DNA from: Enterococcus mediterraneensis
GTDB lineage: Bacteria; Bacillota; Bacilli; Lactobacillales; Enterococcaceae
Reading direction: 5' to 3'
NCBI RefSeq assembly: GCF_900604485.1
Contig: NZ_UWOP01000001.1
Location: 2,002,369-2,066,368, forward strand
Length of the DNA stretch: 64,000 bases
The notes beneath the pieces are model-generated. The model saw only the letters and a program-made list of their open reading frames with translations. It made no database searches and was not told where the DNA came from. Of this stretch, positions 25,499 through 34,923 are shown piece after piece. The translations under genes were made by a program, and so were the position numbers. Each line of letters starts with the position of its first letter. The first letter of the stretch is position 1.

Positions 25499-26856
25499 TG
25501 AGTAAATTTCCAAAAGATTTTTTATGGGGCGCATCAACGAGTGCCTATCAGGTAGAGGGCGGTTGGAACGCTGACGGGAAAGAACCTTCCGTACAAGATG
25601 TAAAAGAGATACCTGAAGGAACGACTGATTTCAAAGATGCCGTTGATCATTACCACCGCTATGAAGAAGATGTAAAATTGTTCAAGGAATTAGGGATGAA
25701 GGCTTACCGTTTTTCGATCTCATGGAGCCGCGTGGTGCCAAATGGACAAGTGAATCCGGAAGGGATCGCCTTTTATCAGAAATTGATCGCATTGCTGTTA
25801 GAAAATGAGATCCAACCGATAGTTACCGTATTTCATTTTGATCTGCCGGTATCTATCGCTGAAAAAGGCGGCTGGGAAAATCGGGAAACGATCCAAGCAT
25901 TTGCTGATTATTGCCAAGTGCTTTTCGATCATTTTGGTCAAGATGTTCCGTTATGGCAGACCATCAATGAACAAAATGTGATGGCACTGGCCGGTTCAGT
26001 TATTGGAACGAGTCAAAAAAGTATGAAAGAAAAATTCCAAGAAAATCACCACATGTTGGTCGCACAAGCATTGGTCACGAAACGTTACCATGAAGGCAAT
26101 TATCCTGGAAAGATCGGTCCGGCGCCGAATATCGCCAGCGTCTATCCAGCTAGTGACAAACCAGAAGATCAGATGGCGGCCCTTTATATGAGTGCTCTGC
26201 GTAATTGGCTGTTCCTCGATGCAGCTGTCTATGGCAAATACAACCACAATGCATGGCATTTATTAGAAAAAATCGGTGCAGTACCAGAGATCACTGATGA
26301 AGATCAAGACATTTTATCCTCAGGAACCTGTGATTATATCGCATTCAATTATTACAACACGATGACTGTTTCTAATTACTATGAAAAAGAAGTCAAGATC
26401 GATCAACAATCCGGCTTCGGCATTCCAGGATTCTTCCAAGTCGTGGAAAACAAACATCTGCCCATGACCGAATTCGGCTGGCCGATCGATCCAGAAGGCT
26501 TCCGCTTTACATTAAACGAGATTTATTCCCGATATCGCTTGCCGGTTTTGATCACGGAAAATGGGATCGGCGGGAAAGATAATCTAGAGGACGGTAAAAT
26601 ACATGATGAATATCGGATCGATTATTTGAAACAGCACATTGAACAGATGGCTTTAGCGATCGAAGATGGTGTGGAAGTTTTAGGCTACTGTCCGTGGAGT
26701 GCGATCGATTTGATCAGTACACATGAAGGGATCACAAAACGCTACGGCTTCATTTATGTCAACCGCAACGAAGAAGATCTTTTAGATTTAAAACGTTACA
26801 AAAAAGATAGTTTCTATTGGTATCAAAAGGTTATTCAACAAAATGGTTTAGAGTAG
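25498..26856 (+). CDS. GH1 beta-glucosidase or 6-phospho-beta-glucosidase
   Basis: 452 residues, (beta/alpha)8 GH1 fold. FPKDFLWGASTSAYQVEG is the N-terminal signature; the acid/base Glu is in TINEQN (near 157, with Gln replacing the usual Pro) and the nucleophile is in ITENGIGG (near 353). The 3' segment GITKRYGFIYVNR resembles that of 6-phospho enzymes but does not settle the matter. The ATG overlaps the ROK stop; AAAGGAG lies in front. It acts on the same substrate class as the GH3 enzyme. Confidence 0.87.
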   Translation: MSKFPKDFLWGASTSAYQVEGGWNADGKEPSVQDVKEIPEGTTDFKDAVDHYHRYEEDVKLFKELGMKAYRFSISWSRVVPNGQVNPEGIAFYQKLIALLLENEIQPIVTVFHFDLPVSIAEKGGWENRETIQAFADYCQVLFDHFGQDVPLWQTINEQNVMALAGSVIGTSQKSMKEKFQENHHMLVAQALVTKRYHEGNYPGKIGPAPNIASVYPASDKPEDQMAALYMSALRNWLFLDAAVYGKYNHNAWHLLEKIGAVPEITDEDQDILSSGTCDYIAFNYYNTMTVSNYYEKEVKIDQQSGFGIPGFFQVVENKHLPMTEFGWPIDPEGFRFTLNEIYSRYRLPVLITENGIGGKDNLEDGKIHDEYRIDYLKQHIEQMALAIEDGVEVLGYCPWSAIDLISTHEGITKRYGFIYVNRNEEDLLDLKRYKKDSFYWYQKVIQQNGLE

Positions 26857-26867
26857 GAGAAAGACAA

Positions 26868-27833
26868 ATGATCACGCACTCTTTGATATTTGATAAGGAA
26901 GAAAATGCAGGATTGACTGTTTATCTGCATGAAGCGTCACCGGAATATTCCCGCGTGTCTTCCCGCCCGTTTGTTTTAGTGATTCCTGGCGGCGGCTATT
27001 CTTTTTGCAGCGAACGAGAAGCTGAACCGATCGCTTTGAATTTCTTGGCACAGGGCTATCAAGCCGGCGTTCTCCGCTATCATGTAGGCGAAAATCGCAG
27101 TTTTGAAAAATCACTGGCAGATGCTGATCGCGCCCTTTTTGAAATACATCAGCACCAAAATGAATGGCTGATCGACAAAGACAAGATCGCAGTTATCGGT
27201 TTTTCAGCCGGAGGACATTTAGCGGCAGCCCTCTCCAACTTAGGCAAGATCAAACCCAGTCTTTGTATTCTTGGTTATCCTGCGATTCTTGCTTCTTTCA
27301 GCAAAGTCATGCAGATCAAAGCCCCCTCTTTAGAAAGCTGTGTCACCAAAGATACGCCGCCGACGTTTTTATTCTCAACGTTTGAAGACAATGTTGTTCC
27401 TATTGAAAATTCGTTGCTGTATCTACGCGCATTGGAAGAAAATGAAGTCCCGTTTGAAACTCATATTTTCCAAAAAGGACGTCATGGGCTTTCTTTAGCT
27501 ACGAAATATTTTGGAAATAGCAGTGAAATAGTGGATCCGCGGTTTGGTAATTGGTTGAAAGAAGTTGTCGAATGGATGGAGCTCAATTGGCAGGAAAAAG
27601 AGCCGATGATTTTGGGAGAAGACTTGAGCACTTGGCCGATCAAAGTATTGATTCAGGAAGAGGAGAATAAAGCTGTTTTATTTTCGATTTTCCCTGATTG
27701 GCAAGAAGCCGGCTTTTATAAGATCATCAAGAATTTTAATCTGCAGCAGCTTGCCGGATTGGCACCAGAACGACTAACTCCGGAGATCATTACAAAATTG
27801 ACTACAAGGTTTATCAAACCGAAAGGAGAATGA
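26868..27833 (+). CDS. Alpha/beta hydrolase, sugar ester deacylase type
   Basis: 321 residues. LVIPGGGYSFCSEREAEPIAL, GFSAGGHLA (nucleophile Ser), EDNVVP (Asp) and RHGLSL (His) show a BD-FAE-like esterase, related to the gene at 2123-3022. An extra C-terminal block of about 75 residues follows (DLSTWPIKVL ... TRFIKPKGE), which I do not recognise. The ATG at 26868 follows AGGAGA. In this operon it likely removes acyl groups from glucosides before hydrolysis. The next gene overlaps or abuts its stop. Confidence 0.75.
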   Translation: MITHSLIFDKEENAGLTVYLHEASPEYSRVSSRPFVLVIPGGGYSFCSEREAEPIALNFLAQGYQAGVLRYHVGENRSFEKSLADADRALFEIHQHQNEWLIDKDKIAVIGFSAGGHLAAALSNLGKIKPSLCILGYPAILASFSKVMQIKAPSLESCVTKDTPPTFLFSTFEDNVVPIENSLLYLRALEENEVPFETHIFQKGRHGLSLATKYFGNSSEIVDPRFGNWLKEVVEWMELNWQEKEPMILGEDLSTWPIKVLIQEEENKAVLFSIFPDWQEAGFYKIIKNFNLQQLAGLAPERLTPEIITKLTTRFIKPKGE

Positions 27834-27835
27834 CT

Positions 27836-29533
27836 ATGAAGGTATATGTTGTACCTGAAAGCTATCGTCCCTCTACGAAAATGTTCCAAGCCGAACCAAA
27901 TGAGGTTTCCACTTTTGCTTTTTACAAAAATAGTTGGGGCGCTTTTCAGCTGCTGCTTCATGACGGCAAGAAAAATCATTATAGTTTAGATGATGCTTTC
28001 TCCATTCCTGACGCGATCGAAATACCTATGTATCGTATTGCTATTGAAAGCAAACTGCCGGTGGAAGCACAATTTATTGATTATTACCTAGGAGGTCAAG
28101 ACATCGGGTACGGAGATAAATTGTTGGAAGAAAAGGCAAAGACCTATACTGGCGATCGTTTTGCCCCAGTATATGTAAATATTCCTATCAGCCAGACTGT
28201 TGCTTCCGACAGTTATCCTGTGAAAATCAATATTTTTCGATCATTTATAAATCAAAAGGAACAGCTGATCTGCTCAAAAGACATTCTTTTTGAGGTGAAG
28301 GATTTTACTTTTGCAAATGAGATCACGAAAGAGTTTCATTTAGATATCTGGCAACAGCCGTCCAATCTGGCTCGTACTTATCATGTGCCAATGTGGAGTG
28401 ACAGACATTTTGACTTGATCGCCGAAATGGCAGAGAAACTTGCAGCACTGGGACAAAAAGCGGTGACCGTGATTGCAGGAGAAATCCCTTGGAAGGGTTG
28501 GTTCAATTATATCGTAAAAGACTATCCGGCTAATCTGTACGAGTATTCTATGATCCAAGTAAAAAAAAGTGCCGGGACACTCACCTGTGATTTTCGCTAT
28601 TTGGACCGTTATTTGGCAATCATGAAGTCAGCGGGCATTCATCAAGAGATCGATGTCTTTGGTTTATTGGGTGTGTGGCAACCGCCCTTTTTCCCGCAAG
28701 TCAAAGAATTGGAACATCCTGAAAAATTAGTGATTCGTTATTATGACGAGACAGAAGGTGTTTATAACTTCATCACAGACAAAAAAGAACTGAAAGATTA
28801 CCTTGCTATTGTCTTTCAGCATTTTAAAGAATTAGGAATCTGGGAACAGGTCTACATTCTTTCTGATGAACCCAAGATCCATGAAGTCGAACAATTCAAA
28901 CAAGCTTTGAAAATCTTAAAAGAAGTGGAACCAACCATCAAAGTGAAGGTGGCTTTTGATAAGGAGCCTGTTTTGCAACAACTTCTACCGGAAATCGACT
29001 ACCCGGTCACTTCTTATTTTTGTACATGCAATAATATAGAAAAGCTGAACCAGACACATCCTGGTAAAACACAATATTACATTTGCAATTATCCAACAAA
29101 ACCAAATACCTTTTTACACAGCCCGCTTTTGGAATCACGGGTGCAGGGGATCTTGGCATATCATTTTGGAACCAATGGATTATTGCGCTGGGCATTTAAT
29201 TGTTGGCCGGAAAATATTCGGCAGGATGTTCGCTACAATGTCGCGGCTTTGCCGATCGGAGATCTTTGCTTAGTTTATCCGTCTTATTCAGGACACATCC
29301 TCTTGTCACTGCGCTATAAACAGCTTTTGAGAGGGATCGAAGATTTTTGGCTATTACACAAAGCAAGTTTGGAAAATGAAGAAAAAACAAAAGCTGTACT
29401 TGCGGAATTTTTAGGAAATCCAGATACGAAGGATTGGATGATCGACAGTCACCAAGCAAATCCTGACTATTTTCTGCAAACGGAAGAAGATTATCAGCAG
29501 CTTAGAGAACAACTTATTGGATTGATCCATTGA
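27836..29533 (+). CDS. DUF4091-domain protein, probable sugar-active enzyme
   Basis: 565 residues. The layout (N-terminal beta domain to about 170, then a barrel-like region with VYILSDEPKIHEVEQF near 350 and a C-terminal GLLRWAFNCWPEN near 460) fits DUF4091 proteins, which are thought to be TIM-barrel carbohydrate enzymes but lack a firmly known reaction. There is no signal peptide. The ATG at 27836 is preferred for spacing to AAAGGAG; ATG 27830 overlaps the previous stop. Last gene of the beta-glucoside operon. Confidence 0.7.
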   Translation: MKVYVVPESYRPSTKMFQAEPNEVSTFAFYKNSWGAFQLLLHDGKKNHYSLDDAFSIPDAIEIPMYRIAIESKLPVEAQFIDYYLGGQDIGYGDKLLEEKAKTYTGDRFAPVYVNIPISQTVASDSYPVKINIFRSFINQKEQLICSKDILFEVKDFTFANEITKEFHLDIWQQPSNLARTYHVPMWSDRHFDLIAEMAEKLAALGQKAVTVIAGEIPWKGWFNYIVKDYPANLYEYSMIQVKKSAGTLTCDFRYLDRYLAIMKSAGIHQEIDVFGLLGVWQPPFFPQVKELEHPEKLVIRYYDETEGVYNFITDKKELKDYLAIVFQHFKELGIWEQVYILSDEPKIHEVEQFKQALKILKEVEPTIKVKVAFDKEPVLQQLLPEIDYPVTSYFCTCNNIEKLNQTHPGKTQYYICNYPTKPNTFLHSPLLESRVQGILAYHFGTNGLLRWAFNCWPENIRQDVRYNVAALPIGDLCLVYPSYSGHILLSLRYKQLLRGIEDFWLLHKASLENEEKTKAVLAEFLGNPDTKDWMIDSHQANPDYFLQTEEDYQQLREQLIGLIH

Positions 29534-29542
29534 GAGAATAGT

Positions 29543-29627
29543 TTGTCGTTGATCTTTACTGGTGAACCTGTCAAAAATGTGTACATACATTTTGACAAGT
29601 GACCAGAGAAGATCAACGGCTTTTTTA
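29543..29627 (+). terminator. Long terminator of the beta-glucoside operon
   Basis: Outer arms CGTTGATCTT/AAGATCAACG and inner arms TGTCAAAATGT/ACATTTTGACA form a stem of over 30 bp, followed by TTTTTTA. Confidence 0.8.
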
Positions 29628-29798
29628 CAGCAGTTCAGCAGATACATATAGTCAGCTATTTCATATGTTAAAGGTCATATGGCTAGTTTATACCTCTCAA
29701 CACACAATAATTTCAGTCTTCTATGCAATTATCGACCTTAGAAATCGTTATTTCTCCGTATACTTAAAGTAACGAAAGAATGATATGGGGGAATGACT

Positions 29799-32351
29799 AT
29801 GAAATGGTATAAACAATCGATCGAAGATGTTTTAAATAGAACTGGTTCACAAATGACAGGTTTGACACAAGAAGAACGTCAAACCCGTTTAAAAGAGAAT
29901 GGACCAAACAAAATGGAGGAAAAAGAGCAGGTTAAACTATGGCGTAAGATCGCCAAGCACTTTACGGATCTACTGATGATCGTGCTGATCTTGGCTTCTG
30001 TCTTGAAATTTGCGACCGGGGAAATAGCGGAAGGTGGGATCATTTTCTTAGTAGTGATCATCAACGGTTTTGTCGGATATTGGCAAGAGCGGAAGGCAGA
30101 AGAATCATTGGATGGTTTGAAGCAGATGATGGGTCAAGAAGCAACGGTTTTAAATGAAGGACAGATAATCAAATTAGCTTCCGAAGAACTCGTTCAAGGA
30201 GATATCGTGATTTTGAAAGCCGGGGATGTGATTCCAGCGGATTTGCGATTGATCGAAGTTTATGATTTGACCATCGAAGAATCGATCTTGACCGGTGAAT
30301 CCGAAGCGGTAGAAAAGACAGCGGATGTGATCGCGCAAGAAGCATTGGCTGGAGATCAGTTGAACATGGCGTTTTCAGGAACCCTTGTCCAAACAGGTAC
30401 GGCTCGCGGGATAGTTGTCGAAACAGGAGATGCCACAGAAATCGGAAAAATCAATCATGCCTTGCAGTCGATCCAAGGACAAACTACTCCGCTGGTTAAA
30501 AAAATGCATCAATTGAACAAGCAGATTCTTCGAGGGATTCTGGCACTGATCGTTTTCCTATTATTTTTCACAAGTTTCAGATATGGAATGGATTGGAATC
30601 TGTTGCTTTCTGCCAGTATCGCATTGATCGTTTCCATGATCCCGGAAGGCTTGCCGGCAGTCTTGACGATGATTCTTTCAATGGGTGTAAAGGAAATGGC
30701 TGACGAGAACGCGATCATCAAGGGCATGCCAGCAGTTGAAACATTAGGCTCCATGACGGTGATCTGTTCTGATAAAACCGGGACTCTTACAAAAAATGAA
30801 ATGACTGTACAGGAAGTCATTTCAGAAGAACCGGCGATAGTAAAAGAGATCATGAATAATTGTCAGGAGTTAAAGACAAGCGATGATCAAAAGATCGAAG
30901 AGATCCACGGCAATCCCACAGAACTTGCACTGTTGAAGTATATCGCAGAAGAAGAACAGCAATTAAAACCAGTATTAGCAAAAATTCCTTTCAATTCCAG
31001 CTATAAATATATGGCGACAATGCACCCAGATGGCGAAAATCAAGTGATCTTCATCAAAGGTGCACCTGAAGTTTTATTGAAAAAATCCAACGTAACAAAT
31101 GAAGAAAAGAAAAAATGGGAAAAGTACGGATTAGATTTAGCAAGTAAAGGCCAACGTATGCTGGGATTCGGCTATAAAAAAGTCTCCGCAACGGAATTGA
31201 CACATGGGTCATTGGAAGGACTGACATTTGCTGGTCTGGCAGGTATCATCGATCCGCCGAAAGAAAGTGCCATTCGCGCCGTTGAACAGGCTCAGCAAGC
31301 AGGGATCTCCGTGAAGATGATCACCGGTGATCATAAAGTGACCGCCAAAGCGATCAGTGAACAGATCGGTTTGAAACACACATCAAAAATATTAGAAGGT
31401 ACCGATATCGATGAGATGTCTGACGACGCATTGGCTGAGGCAGTCGGGCAAGTGGATGTCTTTGCTCGAACGACACCGGATCATAAACTAAGAATCGTTA
31501 CCGCATTGCAGAAAAAAGAAGAAATCGTGGGAATGACCGGTGACGGCGTGAATGATGCGCCAGCCTTGAAACAGGCGGATATCGGCATCGCGATGGGGAT
31601 CAAAGGCAGCGAAGTCAGCAAACAAGCCGCGGATATGGTGTTAGCGGACGATAATTTTTACACGATCGTCAAAGCCGTGAAAGAAGGACGCAGGATCTTT
31701 GATAATCTGCAAAAAACCATCAACTTCTTTTTACCTACCGCATTGGCGCAGGGGTTGATCGTGATCTTAGCATTGCTGGTCAATCGTCCGTTGCCATTGA
31801 CACCGATCCAGATTTTGTGGGTCAACATGGTGACTACCATCACGTTGTCTTATGCGTTAGGATTTGAAAAAGCAAGCCGTGATACCATGAAGCGTCCACC
31901 AAGAGACACGAAAATGGGGATCTTATCAGGTTACAGTTTCTTTAGGATCGTGTACGTTTCCTTGTTGATCATGATCCCGTCATACTTCTTGTCGATGCAG
32001 TTTGAAGGTGCCGCTCTTCAACAGACGATCCTTTTACAGGGGATCGTTTTAGGGCAAGCAGTCTACATGATCAACTGCCGCGAGATGTTCGATCGGGCCA
32101 TCAATCGACGCTTCTTTGAAAACAAATTCTTGTTCCTTTCACTAGGCATCCTTTTCGTCTTGCAGATGGGGGCGATCTACTTGCCAGTAGGACAACAGCT
32201 GATTAGAACAACAGCACTTACTCTGGAGCAACAAATATTAACATTAGGAAATGCTTTGCTATTGTTTTTGGTAGTTGAAATCGAAAAGAAGATCAGCAAA
32301 GAAATTTTCCAACGTAAAGAAAAAAAGGTCAGCCATTACCAAAATGACTAA
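29799..32351 (+). CDS. P-type II cation-transporting ATPase
   Basis: 850 residues with all P-type landmarks: LTGES, the phosphorylation site CSDKTGTLTKNE (Asp near 325), MITGDH, GDGVNDAPAL and about ten membrane helices. Helix 4 has the PEGLP motif of Ca2+ and Na+ pumps. In helix 6 the usual NLVTDG is NMVTTI (near 676), so the Asp that binds Ca2+ in SERCA-type pumps is Thr. The ion is therefore uncertain (Ca2+, Na+ or other). ATG 29799 is preferred for its spacing to GGGGGA. It stands alone. Confidence 0.85.
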   Translation: MKWYKQSIEDVLNRTGSQMTGLTQEERQTRLKENGPNKMEEKEQVKLWRKIAKHFTDLLMIVLILASVLKFATGEIAEGGIIFLVVIINGFVGYWQERKAEESLDGLKQMMGQEATVLNEGQIIKLASEELVQGDIVILKAGDVIPADLRLIEVYDLTIEESILTGESEAVEKTADVIAQEALAGDQLNMAFSGTLVQTGTARGIVVETGDATEIGKINHALQSIQGQTTPLVKKMHQLNKQILRGILALIVFLLFFTSFRYGMDWNLLLSASIALIVSMIPEGLPAVLTMILSMGVKEMADENAIIKGMPAVETLGSMTVICSDKTGTLTKNEMTVQEVISEEPAIVKEIMNNCQELKTSDDQKIEEIHGNPTELALLKYIAEEEQQLKPVLAKIPFNSSYKYMATMHPDGENQVIFIKGAPEVLLKKSNVTNEEKKKWEKYGLDLASKGQRMLGFGYKKVSATELTHGSLEGLTFAGLAGIIDPPKESAIRAVEQAQQAGISVKMITGDHKVTAKAISEQIGLKHTSKILEGTDIDEMSDDALAEAVGQVDVFARTTPDHKLRIVTALQKKEEIVGMTGDGVNDAPALKQADIGIAMGIKGSEVSKQAADMVLADDNFYTIVKAVKEGRRIFDNLQKTINFFLPTALAQGLIVILALLVNRPLPLTPIQILWVNMVTTITLSYALGFEKASRDTMKRPPRDTKMGILSGYSFFRIVYVSLLIMIPSYFLSMQFEGAALQQTILLQGIVLGQAVYMINCREMFDRAINRRFFENKFLFLSLGILFVLQMGAIYLPVGQQLIRTTALTLEQQILTLGNALLLFLVVEIEKKISKEIFQRKEKKVSHYQND

Positions 32352-32360
32352 CCGTTTTGC

Positions 32361-33809
32361 TTATAGATAAGAATGAGAAGTGAACTCGGTCAATTGATCG
32401 AGTTCATTTTTTGTAGGGATGCTGGAAATATACGCTACTGGAAGCGGCGGCGAATTCAAAGGAATATTAGAAATGATCAAATCACCAGCTTGAAGCGTTT
32501 CTGATTGCAGTTGAGAAACCTCAAGAGGAATGAGCTTGATCCGTTTCCCTAGAAGGTCCGCTAATTCCTGCTGCAGAAATGTTTTCCAAGCAGGTTCACT
32601 TTGAAAAATAAAAAAGACGGTTTTCTTATAAGGACGAATCGTAAAAATCGCCTGTTGACTCAATAAGGAAAATAGATTGACAAAATAATCCATATCACCA
32701 ACTGTGGAAAATTGCGGCAGACTTGAAAAAAGTTCTCTGCCTTTTTCAGTTAAAATAGTGTATTCTTCATTTTTTTTCAGCAGTAGTTCTTGGTATTCCA
32801 GTTGAAACTGTTTCGACAATGCAGGAGACTCTGCGTATTTCAGCAACAACAGCAGAAGATTCGTCGCGAGATTTGTCTGTAACAATAGTTGCAATCCCAT
32901 TTCTTTGGCGATGTCTTCCACAGTTTGTTGTGCTTTTTCTTGCAGCAGCGGATAGTCTTCATTCAGTACAGTGCTGACTTTTTTTCCGAGAGGATGATTG
33001 TAGTTCCAGCTTTCTAAAAAGCAGAAAAAAGCAAAAAAGATCTCTTTATCTTTCAGATATACGCCTTCTTTTTCATATAGTTCCTGCAAAAGCGGGGCAT
33101 AGAGAGAAAAAAGCGGATCCTCTGCGTCAAAATTGAAATCATCGATAGAACAGCCGGCTTTGATCCGAATGGTGTTGATAAAAAACCAGCAGATCCCAAA
33201 AATCTGTTCCGTATCCACTGATAAGTCTGTGGTGATTTTTTTGGTCAAAAAGTATAAATAGTGTTCCTCGTGTATCGAGTAATCCTCAAAAAAATAATTG
33301 TTATGAGTGAAAGGCAGTAATAGCCGATGAAAGAAGATCCGAATAGCACTCTCAGCGCCAACAAGTGAAGCTTGTGTAGTAGTCAAGCGGATCTTGATAT
33401 GAAAAGGCTGCAACTGACGATTGATTTTTGTTCGGTGACGTTTGAGAGTTTCATAAGAGATACCCGTTTCTTCAAGAAAACGCGGCACATTTATCTCCTT
33501 GGCAAAAAATAATTTTTTGACCAACTGCAAACTGGCAGAATGAGGCAAGAAGGATTTCCAAATATCATTCGTCAATGAATTTTCCTGTAAATTTAAACGG
33601 ATACCGTTTTTATCAGAATCTAAAGTCCAATACTCCGGCAGATAACCCCGAATCAGCTGCAGATCGGAAAAAACGGTGCGTTCTGTGGTGCCGATATTTT
33701 TTGCCAGCTCTTTAGCGGTTAGTTGTGAGTGATTGAGAAGCTGTTCCAAAAGCAAAATCTGACGATGGATGTCTTTTTCAGTAATGATTTTTTTCAGCAT
33801 CGAGTACAT
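32361..33809 (-). CDS. Mga-like helix-turn-helix regulator
   Basis: 482 residues. The N-terminal HTH (LTAKELAKNIGTTERTVFSDLQLIRGYL) and a second HTH-like segment (VPRFLEETGISYETLKRHRTKINRQL) are those of Mga/AtxA-class regulators. A helical PRD-like middle and an EIIB-like C-terminus follow (FTIRPYKKTVFFIFQSEPAWKTFLQQEL). Such proteins control virulence or sugar genes and may be regulated by PTS phosphorylation. The ATG at 33809 follows GGAGGG. Target unknown; the neighbours do not suggest one. Confidence 0.75.
   Translation of the reverse strand: MYSMLKKIITEKDIHRQILLLEQLLNHSQLTAKELAKNIGTTERTVFSDLQLIRGYLPEYWTLDSDKNGIRLNLQENSLTNDIWKSFLPHSASLQLVKKLFFAKEINVPRFLEETGISYETLKRHRTKINRQLQPFHIKIRLTTTQASLVGAESAIRIFFHRLLLPFTHNNYFFEDYSIHEEHYLYFLTKKITTDLSVDTEQIFGICWFFINTIRIKAGCSIDDFNFDAEDPLFSLYAPLLQELYEKEGVYLKDKEIFFAFFCFLESWNYNHPLGKKVSTVLNEDYPLLQEKAQQTVEDIAKEMGLQLLLQTNLATNLLLLLLKYAESPALSKQFQLEYQELLLKKNEEYTILTEKGRELFSSLPQFSTVGDMDYFVNLFSLLSQQAIFTIRPYKKTVFFIFQSEPAWKTFLQQELADLLGKRIKLIPLEVSQLQSETLQAGDLIISNIPLNSPPLPVAYISSIPTKNELDQLTEFTSHSYL
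32382..32412 (+). terminator. Terminator within the 3' end of the convergent regulator gene
   Basis: GAACTCG/CGAGTTC stem followed by A and six T, read on the plus strand. It would end ATPase transcripts but lies inside the last codons of the minus-strand gene. Confidence 0.6.
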
Positions 33810-33964
33810 ACAGAAACCCTCCTTCCAATTAAGCATACGAAGAAAAAGAGGGAGGGTCAAGGGGAAGGTGGAGTATTGAATTAAAGAATTACGAAGTACT
33901 GAGATAGTTCTATGGAGCAGAACAAAAGTGTCTATTTTTAGAATACGTACTTATCTAATAATAG

Positions 33965-34270
33965 TTATTCTACTATGTCTGTGTAATATATGATTTCTTT
34001 GCTTAATGCTTTTGCATAAGCAATCTCACTTTCAGTGGTAGTTCCAATATAATTTCCAACATTTACTACCAAAATAGCATCAGAAATTTTGATTTTTTCT
34101 TTATGCATCTTACCAAGCATATCCTTTTCCGCTTCTGAATAAGCATGAAGATCAGATTTTGTTGGATAAGTAATGCCTAACATACAATTTCCTTGCAATG
34201 TCATTTTTTCGGTAATCTGCATTATTTCTTCTGTAAACTTCAAACTGCCGCATACCGTGATTATTTTCAT
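33965..34270 (-). CDS. Nucleoside 2-deoxyribosyltransferase-like small protein
   Basis: 101 residues. ITVCGSLKFTEEI at the N-terminus, SDAILVVNVGNYIG in the middle and TESEIAYAKALSKEIIYY near the end match the nucleoside 2-deoxyribosyltransferase/DUF4406-like fold, including the Glu in TESEI. It is shorter than true transferases (about 150), so it may be a nucleotide-binding relative of unknown reaction. GAGAGGA precedes the ATG. Single gene. Confidence 0.6.
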   Translation of the reverse strand: MKIITVCGSLKFTEEIMQITEKMTLQGNCMLGITYPTKSDLHAYSEAEKDMLGKMHKEKIKISDAILVVNVGNYIGTTTESEIAYAKALSKEIIYYTDIVE

Positions 34271-34441
34271 CTGATAGTTCCTCTCGTTTTTTACTTGAAA
34301 AGAAGTTTTTTAATACAAAAATTGATTTTTCATTTTCTTACATAAAACAGTCATTTATCGCTTTTGATCGTTTCATAGCGTAATATCATTGAGTCTATCC
34401 TTCAGAGACAGCTAAACTGATATATTGAAAAATGATATAAT
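34271..34441. other. Intergenic region
   Basis: About 170 bp upstream of the deoxyribosyltransferase-like gene and before the tmRNA terminator. No ORF and no distinctive motif seen. Confidence 0.3.
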
Positions 34442-34482
34442 AAAAAACTTGCCAACCCATTGATTTATCAACGGTTGGCAAG
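34442..34482 (-). terminator. tmRNA terminator
   Basis: On the minus strand CTTGCCAACC pairs perfectly with GGTTGGCAAG, followed by TTTTTT. Confidence 0.85.
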
Positions 34483-34493
34483 TTTACATTCTA

Positions 34494-34855
34494 TGGAGCT
34501 GGCGGGAGTCGAACCCGCGTCCAAACACATCGCTACCTAAAAATCTACGCTCATAGTCGGTTCTATTGAAGTTTCGCTTTGTAAACTGCCGAACGACAGG
34601 CGATTTACATTGCTAGTCTGATGATCTCTTCTAAAACTTACAGACGGAAAGTTTTAGCGTATCCCACTTAGAATAGGACCCTGACCCGAGCACATGGGCG
34701 ATGCCGGGAGGATCTACGCTAACTGTTTTTAGGCAGCTAAAGCGTAAGAGTTTTCGTTTTTAGCAGTTATATTTAACTGTAACGTTTTAACGTAGCCGTA
34801 ACCTACGAAGCGCAATTCAGGCTCGAACTATGCCTGTCGAATCCGTAACAGCCCC
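34494..34855 (-). ncRNA. ssrA: Transfer-messenger RNA (tmRNA)
   Basis: 362 nt on the minus strand. The 5' end GGGGCTG pairs with the 3' CAGCTCC in a 7-bp acceptor stem (G-U at position 3), the T-arm GGGTTCGACTCCC is present, and the 3' CCA is not encoded. The reading frame from GCT at 34764 to TAA at 34729-34731 encodes the degradation tag AKNENSYALAA. Known enterococcal tags are similar but usually one residue longer (two Asn). The RNA rescues stalled ribosomes with SmpB. The 5' end could differ by one G. Confidence 0.95.
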
Positions 34856-34880
34856 CTAATTAGGGAGTCTTACAGAAAAG

Positions 34881-34889
34881 AGTATAACA
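34881..34889 (-). promoter_or_regulatory. Extended -10 promoter of ssrA
   Basis: On the minus strand TGTTATACT is an extended -10 element, about 25 nt before the mature tmRNA 5' end. The -35 region is AT-rich and weak. Confidence 0.55.
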
Positions 34890-34923
34890 TAATTTGGACA
34901 TTTTTTAAAGCGGCAAGTTTTGC

